Assembly (NCBI RefSeq): GCF_020552705.1
Contig: NZ_JAJBZG010000001.1
Span: 558,001 to 622,000, forward strand
Source of the DNA: Christiangramia sediminis
GTDB taxonomy: Bacteria > Bacteroidota > Bacteroidia > Flavobacteriales > Flavobacteriaceae
DNA: 64,000 nt
Direction: 5' to 3'
The position numbers and the translations under genes are program-made. Of this stretch, positions 16,975 through 24,459 are shown in pieces; the first letter of the stretch is position 1, and each line of letters starts with the position of its first letter. The notes under the pieces were generated by a model. It saw only the letters and a list, made by a program, of their open reading frames with translations. It did no database searches and was not told where the DNA came from.

Positions 16975-17769
16975 TTACATTAAATGTTCCCCGCCATTCA
17001 CAGGAATTATAGTTCCGGTGATCCAACTGGCTTCGTCCTTGCTTAAAAGGTAAACCACATTGGCTACATCATCTGGCACTGTTAATCTTCGAAACGGATT
17101 ATGTTTCAAGGCATGAACTCTCAAAGTTTCATTCCCTGGGATCATTTGAAAAGAACGAGTAACGGTTATTCCTGCCTGAATACAATTTGCCCTGATTCCG
17201 TGGCCTGCAAATTCCAGGGCCATACTTCTGGTAAGCGCCTCTAATGTAACTTTCGCAGCAGAAACCGCTGCATAATTCTTCCAGGCTTTCTTATTTCCAT
17301 CGCTGGTAAAAGAGATCACCCGGGCATCTTTAGAAAATAATTTATTGCGAAAAATCGCCTGTGTCCAGTCATACAAACTCAAAGCCATAGCATCTATGGT
17401 TAACTGAAAATCTAAATTTTCGAGCAGGTTATCATCCCCGGTCATTGGCTTTAGATTTCCTTTGGCGATACTATGAAGAAGTGTGCGTATTTTACCATTT
17501 TCACCCAGTACCTCCCTGATCTTCTCTACTAGTACTTCCCGACTTTCCTTTTTCACGGCATCGGCGTTAAAACTTTCAAATTTTACTCCAGAAGCTCTAA
17601 TTTCATCAAAAGCTTCTTCTATATCTGGAATCTCACTTCGCCTGTCACGATGAATAATAATGATATTCATCCCGTGCTTAGCCAGTTTTTTAGCACTGGC
17701 GTACCCAAGGCCGCTACTTCCACCAAGAATAAGCGCCCAGTAATTCTGATCTTGAAAATCCTTTACCAT
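16975..17769 (-). CDS. SDR, probable enoyl-ACP reductase (FabL/FabI-like)
   Basis: 264 residues. The NAD(P) loop is GGSSGLG (residues 16-22). The active site reads NYAAVSAAK with Tyr166 and Lys173 six residues apart. That Y-x6-K spacing marks enoyl-ACP reductases; 3-ketoacyl reductases have Y-x3-K. The C-terminal RANCIQAGITVTRSF and SWITGTIIPVNGGEHLM are also SDR-like. It would saturate the enoyl chain made by the neighbouring dehydratase. The operon has no ketoreductase of its own, so that step probably relies on the housekeeping FabG. The gene overlaps the PKS gene by 7 bases. Confidence 0.82.
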   Translation of the reverse strand: MVKDFQDQNYWALILGGSSGLGYASAKKLAKHGMNIIIIHRDRRSEIPDIEEAFDEIRASGVKFESFNADAVKKESREVLVEKIREVLGENGKIRTLLHSIAKGNLKPMTGDDNLLENLDFQLTIDAMALSLYDWTQAIFRNKLFSKDARVISFTSDGNKKAWKNYAAVSAAKVTLEALTRSMALEFAGHGIRANCIQAGITVTRSFQMIPGNETLRVHALKHNPFRRLTVPDDVANVVYLLSKDEASWITGTIIPVNGGEHLM

Positions 17770-18815
17770 TCTATTAAAATTCTTTGTGCCGAAAACCCGG
17801 GTCCAAAGCTTAGCATGACTCCCTGTTCCCCTTTCTGAATTTCTTTATTCAGAAATCTTTCCAAAACATAGAGCACTGTGGCACTACTCATATTACCGTA
17901 AAGACGTAAAACTTCCCGGGTATCGTCTATATTCTTTCCTAAGTTACCAAAAAGATCAGAAACAGTTTGCACAATTTTTCTACCGCCTGGATGAAATATC
18001 AAATGTTCTACTTTCTCAATAGATGATCCATGCTTTTCCAGAAATGGATGAATGATATCTGGAAAATGACTGGAAATCGTTTCGGGTACGGCTGGATCAA
18101 GGATCATTTGCAAGCCGTGATTAGTAAGATCGAATCCCATCATTTGGGTAGCATCATAAAAATGATACATTTCTTCTCCTATTATTGCAGGGCCTTCAGT
18201 ATTTTCTTCAGAAGAAAGCAATACGCAGGCGGCCCCATCACCAAAGATAGCCGCGCTAACCATATTCGCCATACTAAAGTCATTCAGCTGAAAAGTGGCC
18301 GTAGGGCTTTCAACAGCTATTATTGCTGCTCGCTTCCCCGGATTGGATCTTAGAAAATTATACGCGTAAATCATTCCTGAAATTCCTGCCGCACAACCCA
18401 TTTCGGTAACTGGAAGCCTGGTAATATCCTGTCTTAAATTCAGATCATTTATAAGGTAAGCGTCCAAAGAAGGGATCATTATCCCAGTGCAACTTACCGT
18501 GATTATATAATCCAGGGAATCGGCATTCCAATTAGAATTTCTCAATGCTTTTTCAAGAACATTCTTACCGAGTTTTTTTACCTCCCTTACATAAATATTG
18601 TTTTTATCTTCAAAGGAAGTCGCTGTAAAAACATCTTCTGGAGACATAATTGAATAGCGTTTATCTACTCCAGCACCTTCAAAAATTTTCAGGATCTTTC
18701 TTCTGAATCGTTCATCCTGATCTTCCAGCCAGTTTTCAACCAGGGGTAACACATCTTCTGTTTTTCTGAAATATTCAGGTAATTCCTTTTCAGCCCGCAC
18801 AATTTTTACACTCAT
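17763..18815 (-). CDS. Type III polyketide synthase (chalcone/alkylresorcinol synthase family)
   Basis: 350 residues from MSVKIV; the frame opens at a TTG three codons earlier, which is less likely. The Cys-His-Asn triad of type III PKSs is complete: Cys141 in TEMGCAAGISGM, His275 in HLIFHPGGRK and Asn308 in YGNMSSATVLYVLE. CTGIMIPSLD and the C-terminal LSFGPGFSAQ are also family marks. The enzyme extends an acyl starter with malonyl-CoA and cyclises the product. With fatty-acid-type genes in the same operon, a long acyl starter and an alkylresorcinol or alkylpyrone product are the best inference. KAS III is ruled out by the GNMSSAT asparagine motif together with HPGG. Confidence 0.93.
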   Translation of the reverse strand: MSVKIVRAEKELPEYFRKTEDVLPLVENWLEDQDERFRRKILKIFEGAGVDKRYSIMSPEDVFTATSFEDKNNIYVREVKKLGKNVLEKALRNSNWNADSLDYIITVSCTGIMIPSLDAYLINDLNLRQDITRLPVTEMGCAAGISGMIYAYNFLRSNPGKRAAIIAVESPTATFQLNDFSMANMVSAAIFGDGAACVLLSSEENTEGPAIIGEEMYHFYDATQMMGFDLTNHGLQMILDPAVPETISSHFPDIIHPFLEKHGSSIEKVEHLIFHPGGRKIVQTVSDLFGNLGKNIDDTREVLRLYGNMSSATVLYVLERFLNKEIQKGEQGVMLSFGPGFSAQRILIEW

Positions 18816-18824
18816 AAATTCCAA

Positions 18825-19541
18825 TTATTCTTTTCTAATGATCCACTGATACCTGAAAGCCCATTTCCATGATATTTCATGATGTTTAGCAGTAACTTTT
18901 TCAGTGAAATCCTTAATTTCTTCTTTTTTGAATCCTCTCAGGATGGAAGTTAAACCATCTTTTCTGGCGATCTCATTATTTACAAAAACAGCACAAAAAG
19001 CCTGGAACAAAATATACGCAACACGATTTCTATGCAGATCATTTATGACCACACCCAATTTTGCCTGAACATATAGCTGATTTAACAGCTCTACAATTTG
19101 ATTATCTTTAAAATGATGGAGGGTAAGTGTACAGAGAATTATATCAAACTCCATATTTTTAAAGTCTTCACTGAAAATATTAAGAGTTTTAAAATGTAAA
19201 TTCCCATAATCCCTGGATAATTCTTCGGCGATCTCAATAGCGTGATGATTGGCATCAATTCCTGTCAATTCAAATTGATAGTCTTTTCTTTGTCCCAATT
19301 CAGCAATTTTCCTGAGTATTGCGGCATTTCCACAGCCTATATCTGCAATCCTGATTATTCTTGACTTCGATCTTTCTGCTAATAACTTTTCGATTCCATT
19401 AATGGTGATCTGGTTACCGCCCAGCCAGGCATTAATATTTTCCAGATCTTTTAAAGTTCTTCGTAATTCTTCCCCCTGAAGATCAAAACCATCCATGATC
19501 TCTGCCCTATCAGTACGCTGGGATGTGTCTATTCTAAACAT
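18825..19541 (-). CDS. SAM-dependent methyltransferase of the polyketide operon
   Basis: 238 residues, class I Rossmann methyltransferase. Motif I is RIADIGCGNAAIL (residues 64-76), the acidic residue ending strand 2 is in FELTGIDANH, and FDIILCTLTLHHF is motif IV with its post-motif His. It overlaps the flavoprotein gene by 8 bases and is 9 bases from the PKS start. In Streptomyces griseus the srs operon pairs a type III PKS with a methyltransferase and a flavoprotein, so methylation of a polyketide phenol is likely. O- versus C-methylation cannot be decided. Confidence 0.87.
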   Translation of the reverse strand: MFRIDTSQRTDRAEIMDGFDLQGEELRRTLKDLENINAWLGGNQITINGIEKLLAERSKSRIIRIADIGCGNAAILRKIAELGQRKDYQFELTGIDANHHAIEIAEELSRDYGNLHFKTLNIFSEDFKNMEFDIILCTLTLHHFKDNQIVELLNQLYVQAKLGVVINDLHRNRVAYILFQAFCAVFVNNEIARKDGLTSILRGFKKEEIKDFTEKVTAKHHEISWKWAFRYQWIIRKE

Positions 19542-20667
19542 GAATTCGTTTTCCGTGGGTTCGTCTAATTATGTGCGGTAATATTCCCGGAGCTTTACTA
19601 AAAAAGCTCTGAGAAATATCAGACAGTGATTTATTTAAAAGTATTTTCTGAAGCAATCTTCCGGCCTTTATCCTTGATCTAAAATGATGATTCCATTCCT
19701 CAATATACCTGTTTTCAATATCACTTCGGGTACAATTCTTTTTATCATAAAATTGAAGAATATTTTCTGAAGCAATTTTTGCGCTATGAATTGCCATGGC
19801 CATTCCATTTCCACATAATGGATGGATAAGACCCGCTGAATCACCGATCATAAGAATATGCTCCTCAATAAGTGATTTTTTATCGAAACTTACCTGGGCA
19901 ATGCTCAATTCTTTATCAAATACCATTTCAGTATTATTAAAGAATTCATCTAAATGCGGATTTTTTCTTAAAACCTGTTCTTTATAATCCTGTGTATTCT
20001 TATAATTTTTAAAGCTATTGTATGTAGCGAGATAGCAGACATTAATAGTATTCAATTCTGTTTTTGAAAGTCCGCAATACCCCCCGTTGAAATTATGCAG
20101 GGATACCAGGTCATCTGGATAAAAATCAGATGTAGTTTTGTAATGTGCTTTTACCGCCAGCCATCCCGATTGATCCTGAATAAAATTTCTCTTCAATTTC
20201 TTATCGAGATTTGATCTTTTACCGTAGGCACCTAATACAAATTCGGAAGAGATAATTTCTCCTTCAGAAGTAGTGATTAAAAATTGCCCATTCTTATAAA
20301 CGACCTCTGTAACTAAAGAATTGATGATGATACAACCCGCGCTTTTCGCCTTCTGAAATAAAAAATGATCCAGTGAATACCGGCTTATACCAATGCCTCC
20401 CATTTCCAGCTGACAACTGATGATATTTCCTGAAATTGAAGAATACTCCATCTTATCGATCCCGGGTGGTTTTATACTCTCTAAATCGATTTCCAAAGAA
20501 TGTAAATAAGGAATAATCTCCCGGGATAAATACTCCCCGCAAACTTTATGATGAGGATAGCTCTCTTTTTCCACAAGAAGAACTTTAATGCCTTTTCCGC
20601 ATAAATGAATGGCCGCAGTTAAACCGGCCAGCCCGCCACCAATAATAATTACCTGGGTATTTTGCAC
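19534..20667 (-). CDS. FAD-dependent oxidoreductase of the polyketide operon
   Basis: 377 residues of the geranylgeranyl-reductase/PHBH-like superfamily. The FAD motif is IIIGGGLAGLTAA (residues 7-19), followed by KVCGEYLS (residues 41-48) and GDSAGLIHPLCGNGMA (from residue 275), which contacts the FAD phosphate. Such enzymes hydroxylate aromatic rings or reduce or oxidise lipids. By analogy with SrsC, hydroxylation of an alkylresorcinol towards a quinone is the best guess. This is the first gene of the operon. It starts at GTG (20667-20665): the frame is closed by a stop 10 bases upstream and contains no earlier ATG. Confidence 0.87.
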   Translation of the reverse strand: MQNTQVIIIGGGLAGLTAAIHLCGKGIKVLLVEKESYPHHKVCGEYLSREIIPYLHSLEIDLESIKPPGIDKMEYSSISGNIISCQLEMGGIGISRYSLDHFLFQKAKSAGCIIINSLVTEVVYKNGQFLITTSEGEIISSEFVLGAYGKRSNLDKKLKRNFIQDQSGWLAVKAHYKTTSDFYPDDLVSLHNFNGGYCGLSKTELNTINVCYLATYNSFKNYKNTQDYKEQVLRKNPHLDEFFNNTEMVFDKELSIAQVSFDKKSLIEEHILMIGDSAGLIHPLCGNGMAMAIHSAKIASENILQFYDKKNCTRSDIENRYIEEWNHHFRSRIKAGRLLQKILLNKSLSDISQSFFSKAPGILPHIIRRTHGKRIHV

Positions 20668-20690
20668 TTTATGAAGTTACTTAAAAGAAT

Positions 20691-20718
20691 AAAAAAATCC
20701 CGGAATAACCCGGGATTC
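20691..20718 (-). terminator. Intrinsic terminator after the OmpA gene
   Basis: Read on the minus strand, AATCCCGG and CCGGGATT form a GC-rich stem of about 8 bp around a 6-base loop and are followed by seven T residues. It lies between the OmpA stop and the GTG start of the polyketide operon, so that operon should have its own promoter in the remaining 24 bases or be expressed by readthrough. Confidence 0.88.
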
Positions 20719-20743
20719 TTATAAAATCTATTTAAAAAATAAA

Positions 20744-21451
20744 TTAGTTCTCATTATTCTGCTTTTCAGCTTCTTGTTTGGCCTGCTCTTTAAGCTCTTC
20801 GTTAGCAACGATCGCAAGTTCTACTCTTCGGTTCTTTGAACGGCCTTCGGCAGTAGAATTATCATATTTAGGTTGCGATTCACCATACCATTTTGTTGTA
20901 AACCTACCTCTGTCTATTCCTGCATCTACAAGATACCCGGTAACAGCCTGTGCTCTGTTCTTAGAAAGAGTAAGATTGTAACTATCACTTCCCGTGTTAT
21001 CGGTATGTCCTTCTACAAGAACATTTGAGTTAGGATATTCTTTGAAGATATCGGCAAGTTTGTTAAGTGTAGTTTGAGATTTTGAGTTGATATTATACTT
21101 TTCAGTATCAAAATAAACCCCGCTGGATTCGTCAAAGGTCACATTGATCCCTTCACCTACTCTTTCAACTTCAGCTCCCGGAATTTCTTCTTCTATTTGT
21201 TTGGCCTGCTTATCCATACGGTCACCAATGATCGCACCGGCAGCACCACCAACTACTCCACCAATAATAGAACCGAGAGCAGTATTACCATCTCCGGTAT
21301 TATTACCAATTACTCCACCAATAACGGCACCACCTGTAGCGCCAATTACGGCTCCTTTTTGTTTGTTATTCGCATTTTTTGTCGCTTCACAACCAAATAA
21401 AAGGCTGGATACCACTAAAATTGCGAACATTTTATTAAAAACTGTCTTCAT
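20744..21451 (-). CDS. OmpA-family lipoprotein with glycine-zipper domain
   Basis: 235 residues. A signal peptide ends in the lipobox LLFGC (Cys at 21). Residues about 33-85 form a glycine zipper (GAVIGATGGAVIGGVIG, then GSIIGGVVGGAAGAIIG), probably membrane-inserting. The C-terminal OmpA domain, with FDTEKYNINSKSQTTLNKLA, VEGHTDNTGSDSYN and RSKNRRVELAI, binds peptidoglycan diaminopimelate through Asp and Arg. It should tether the outer membrane to the wall. The gene follows the lipocalin gene by 23 bases and is ended by a strong terminator. Confidence 0.92.
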   Translation of the reverse strand: MKTVFNKMFAILVVSSLLFGCEATKNANNKQKGAVIGATGGAVIGGVIGNNTGDGNTALGSIIGGVVGGAAGAIIGDRMDKQAKQIEEEIPGAEVERVGEGINVTFDESSGVYFDTEKYNINSKSQTTLNKLADIFKEYPNSNVLVEGHTDNTGSDSYNLTLSKNRAQAVTGYLVDAGIDRGRFTTKWYGESQPKYDNSTAEGRSKNRRVELAIVANEELKEQAKQEAEKQNNEN

Positions 21452-21474
21452 AGCTATTCTATTTACTTTATTTA

Positions 21475-21954
21475 TTATTTAGAAAAATTCATTCTTATGG
21501 TGAATGGAGAACCATCTAAACTTACTGTTTGCTCCCATACCATATTGGTATCAGATAAACTTTTAAGACTCAATCTAAATCCCTGGTTACCGGTAGTAGA
21601 TTTATAATCATCATTAGTTGGCTTCAGAAGAAAGTCATATACCCCTGCAGGTGTATTCTCTTCATCTATAGACCAAATAAAATAATTGGTCCCTCCGTCG
21701 CAGCCTACACCACTTACCGTATAAGTTCCACGATTGTTATTGGAAACGAAATCCCAGGTACTGTTTTCAAAACAGGAAGCAGAGGCTTCATTGAATAGAG
21801 TTACATTAAAATCTCCGGGATTATTAGGATAAGTGATACTGGTAAGTGTCCAGTCTCCATCAAAAGTTTTACGGGCTTCTTTAGCCACTTTACTGGTTCC
21901 ACCGCAGGAAGCTATTAATGCTGCTACGGTAAATAAAATTAAATATTTTTTCAT
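21475..21954 (-). CDS. Lipocalin-like lipoprotein
   Basis: 159 residues. The signal peptide ends in LIASCGG, so the protein is lipid-anchored. The mature part starts with FDGDWTLTSITYPNN, the GxW-type opening strand of Bacteroidota lipocalin-like domains. Later strands include SCFENSTWDFVSNNNRGTY and NYFIWSIDE, and the end reads MVWEQTVSLDGSPFTIRM. The ligand is unknown. It is probably co-transcribed with the OmpA lipoprotein 23 bases downstream. Confidence 0.8.
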   Translation of the reverse strand: MKKYLILFTVAALIASCGGTSKVAKEARKTFDGDWTLTSITYPNNPGDFNVTLFNEASASCFENSTWDFVSNNNRGTYTVSGVGCDGGTNYFIWSIDEENTPAGVYDFLLKPTNDDYKSTTGNQGFRLSLKSLSDTNMVWEQTVSLDGSPFTIRMNFSK

Positions 21955-21972
21955 TGTAGATTTGATTTAAAC

Positions 21973-22017
21973 TAAAAATCCAATGTGTATTACATATTAC
22001 ATAAGTACACATTGGAT
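21973..22017 (-). terminator. Perfect 12-bp inverted repeat after the DUF1328 gene
   Basis: ATCCAATGTGTA (21978-21989) and TACACATTGGAT (22006-22017) pair perfectly around a 16-base loop. On the minus strand the stem is followed by five T residues, consistent with terminating the DUF1328 gene. The large loop and perfect symmetry also allow a protein-binding operator upstream of the lipocalin gene. Confidence 0.6.
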
Positions 22018-22037
22018 GATATAAGTTGATTTTTATA

Positions 22038-22199
22038 TTATCTTCTGAAAAGTCTGCTTAAAAGTGAAATCACCAATAATACAAGGAAAATGTAGAAAAT
22101 AATCTTTGCAATGTCTGCAGCTCCTTCCGCAACACCACCGAATCCAAAGATAGCGGCTATGATCGCGATGATCAGAAAAATAACGATTAAACGTACCAT
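22038..22199 (-). CDS. DUF1328-family small membrane protein
   Basis: 53 residues, found by reading the gap between its neighbours. The sequence starts [20 protein letters not shown], continues [18 protein letters not shown] and ends LSRLFRR. That is the full DUF1328 (UPF0391, YtjA-like) layout: two hydrophobic segments separated by a G-A-rich turn and a short basic tail. These are inner-membrane proteins, often linked to envelope or general stress, with no known biochemical activity. Start ATG 22199-22197, stop TAA 22040-22038. A promoter-like TTG-N22-TAGATTTG lies just upstream. Confidence 0.87.
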   Translation of the reverse strand: MVRLIVIFLIIAIIAAIFGFGGVAEGAADIAKIIFYIFLVLLVISLLSRLFRR

Positions 22200-22223
22200 A
22201 ATTTATTAATTTAATTGATTAGT

Positions 22224-22256
22224 CAAATCTAAATTACAGCAGTGATAGTCCGTCAA
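22224..22256 (-). promoter_or_regulatory. Promoter of the DUF1328 gene
   Basis: On the minus strand, TTG (22256-22254), 22 bases of spacer, then TAGATTTG (22231-22224) match the Bacteroidota TTG / TAnnTTTG promoter pattern. It lies about 25 bases before the start codon. Confidence 0.6.
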
Positions 22257-22330
22257 CAAAAGATTATTAATAATTTAACAGTGAATTTGTTAAGAATTCT
22301 TAATTAGTTAGGCCTTATTTTAAAAGCTTA

Positions 22331-24337
22331 TTAATATTCTATTAAATACTTCAATTTTGCCCTGAATCTATCCTGAGGCAAATACTGTTTTTCAAGATTT
22401 TCAGCAAACGGAATTGGAGTATCCATGCTTCCTACCCGCATTACCGGGGCATCAAGACTTTCAAAGCAGTTTTCAGAAATTTGAGCGGCTATTTCTGAAG
22501 CAAAACTTCCAAATTGCGAATCCTCAGTTAGAATGATACATTTTCCAGTCTTGGTGACCGATTCACAAAGAGCATCTAAATCTAAAGGCTGAAGACTTCT
22601 AAGGTCAATAAGGTCTGCGTTATGATACTTCATATCCTCAAGAATCTCTAATGCCCAATTTACTCCTGCACCATAAGTAATAATACTAACTTCCCCACCT
22701 TCTTTTATTCTGGCAGCTTTTCCGAATGGAATGGTATAATAATCTACAGGCACTTCCTGTCTTATACTTCTGTAAAGGCCTTTATGTTCAAAGAATAACA
22801 CGGGGTTTGGATCATTAAAAGCGGTATTTAGCAAACCTTTTGCATCATAAGGAAAGGCCGGATAAATAACCTTTAAACCCGGTACCTTGGTAAACCATGC
22901 TTCATTCGTTTGGCTGTGAAAAGGTCCTGCACCAACTCCACCCCCACAGGGCATTCTGATAACAACATCGGCATTCTGATCCCATCTGTATTTCACTTTG
23001 GCAAGGTAATTTACAATGGGATTGAACCCGGAAGTCACAAAGTCACTGAACTGCATTTCTACCATCGCTTTCATTCCATTGATAGAAAGTCCCATGGCAG
23101 CTCCGACGATGGCCGATTCACAAATGGGCGTATTGCGAATTCTATCTTTCCCAAATTCTTCGGCAAAGCCTTCCGTAATTTTAAAAACACCGCCATAATC
23201 TGCAATATCCTGCCCCATAAGAACAAGGTTCTCATGCTTTTCTACTGAAGATCTTAATGCTTCAGAAATAGCATCTATAAAACGAATATTCTGAGTGTTT
23301 TCTGAAAACTTAAAATCCTCATATACAAACTTTTCAAATACGTCATTTAATTCATTAGTTGAGTTTGATTGTATTGGTTCTTCAGCAAAAGCTATCTTTA
23401 AATTCTCCTCAATTTCAGTTAGGATCTCTGTACGAAATTGTAATTGCAGGTCTTCTGTTAGAATATTCTTTTCAAATAAATATTGTTCAAAGTTGATTAG
23501 GGGATCCTTTTGTTGCCATTCATCCATCAATTCCTGGGGAACGTATTTGGTCCCACTAGCCTCTTCATGCCCCCGCATTCTGAAGGTCTTAAATTCAACC
23601 AGCACTGGTCGGGGTTGCTGCCTGATACTTTCTGCCAATTCAGAGATCTTTGTGTAAACATCCAGAATATTATTTCCGTCTATGATATGAGATTCCATTC
23701 CGTAGCCAACACCTCTGTCTGCAAGATCTTTACATCTATATTGTTCCAGCGTTGGAGTAGACAAACCATATCCATTATTTTCAATACAAAAAAGCACCGG
23801 TAGATCCCAAACCGAAGCAATATTGAGCGCTTCGTGAAAGTCCCCTTCGCTGGTCCCTCCCTCTCCGGAAAAAACTGCCGTAACTTTCTGCTCGTTTTTA
23901 AGTTTATGAGCCAGTGCGATTCCGTCAGCCACACCAAGTTGCGGACCTAAATGCGATATCATGCCGACGATTTTGTATTCCTGGGTTCCAAAATGAAAAC
24001 TGCGATCTCTACCTTTAGTGAAACCTGAAGCCTTTCCCTGCCACTGAGAAAATAATCGATTTAATGGAATATCCCTGCTCGTGAACACCCCCAGGTTTCT
24101 ATGCATGGGTAGAATATATTCGTCCGTTGTTAAAGACTTTGTAACCCCAACCGAAATGGCTTCCTGCCCAATTCCACTAAACCATTTGGAGATCTTCCCC
24201 TGCCTAAGCAAAATAAGCATCTTCTCCTCTATCATTCTGGGCTTAAGCATAGACCTGTAAAGGTCAAGTAAAGTATCATTTGATAAGTGAGTTTCTTTAT
24301 ATTCCACTGCCTGAGCTTTGGTGTTATTTGAAAGCAT
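22331..24337 (-). CDS. 2-oxoacid dehydrogenase E1, fused alpha and beta subunits
   Basis: 668 residues. Residues about 1-330 are the E1 alpha part: FRMRGHEEASGT near the end, and the thiamine diphosphate motif GEGGTSEGDFHEA to FCIENNGYGLSTP. Residues about 350-668 are the E1 beta part: LVLMGQDIADYGGVFK, ENTPICESAIVGAA-like RNTPICESAIVGAAMG, and VIRMPCGGGVGAGPFHSQ. The enzyme decarboxylates branched-chain 2-oxoacids (or a related 2-oxoacid) and acylates the lipoyl E2; E2 and E3 are not nearby. Fusion of alpha and beta is common in Bacteroidota. The substrate class is inferred from the family. It stands as a single gene, with a TACATTTG box upstream. Confidence 0.9.
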   Translation of the reverse strand: MLSNNTKAQAVEYKETHLSNDTLLDLYRSMLKPRMIEEKMLILLRQGKISKWFSGIGQEAISVGVTKSLTTDEYILPMHRNLGVFTSRDIPLNRLFSQWQGKASGFTKGRDRSFHFGTQEYKIVGMISHLGPQLGVADGIALAHKLKNEQKVTAVFSGEGGTSEGDFHEALNIASVWDLPVLFCIENNGYGLSTPTLEQYRCKDLADRGVGYGMESHIIDGNNILDVYTKISELAESIRQQPRPVLVEFKTFRMRGHEEASGTKYVPQELMDEWQQKDPLINFEQYLFEKNILTEDLQLQFRTEILTEIEENLKIAFAEEPIQSNSTNELNDVFEKFVYEDFKFSENTQNIRFIDAISEALRSSVEKHENLVLMGQDIADYGGVFKITEGFAEEFGKDRIRNTPICESAIVGAAMGLSINGMKAMVEMQFSDFVTSGFNPIVNYLAKVKYRWDQNADVVIRMPCGGGVGAGPFHSQTNEAWFTKVPGLKVIYPAFPYDAKGLLNTAFNDPNPVLFFEHKGLYRSIRQEVPVDYYTIPFGKAARIKEGGEVSIITYGAGVNWALEILEDMKYHNADLIDLRSLQPLDLDALCESVTKTGKCIILTEDSQFGSFASEIAAQISENCFESLDAPVMRVGSMDTPIPFAENLEKQYLPQDRFRAKLKYLIEY

Positions 24338-24354
24338 AAAAAAAGTTTATATCC

Positions 24355-24362
24355 CAAATGTA
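24355..24362 (-). promoter_or_regulatory. Minus-7 box TACATTTG for the E1 fusion gene
   Basis: TACATTTG on the minus strand, 17 bases before the ATG at 24337, matches TAnnTTTG. No clear TTG lies at the expected upstream distance. Confidence 0.45.
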
Positions 24363-24420
24363 ACCAAATTTCTATATGCTAAGAAAAATATAAACGAACG
24401 GCATATCCCTTAATTTTACT

Positions 24421-24428
24421 TAACTTTG
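24421..24428 (+). promoter_or_regulatory. Minus-7 box TAACTTTG for the oxygenase operon
   Basis: TAACTTTG on the plus strand, 31 bases before the ATG at 24460, matches TAnnTTTG. It diverges from the box serving the E1 gene about 60 bases away. Confidence 0.5.
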
Positions 24429-24459
24429 TCTGTTACCATATAACATAATACTGCTAAAA

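Noticed and set aside
18816-18824. TTG start for the type III PKS at 18824
   Set aside because: An ATG three codons later gives a normal N-terminus.
14420-20667. Aryl polyene, flexirubin or dialkylresorcinol (DarA/DarB) cluster
   Set aside because: No ammonia lyase, acyl-AMP ligase or aromatase is present, and the condensing enzyme is a true type III PKS rather than a KAS III.
21144-21482. Plus-strand frames rich in Pro, Thr and Ser opposite the OmpA lipoprotein
   Set aside because: They mirror the glycine-zipper repeats of the real gene and have no independent start region.
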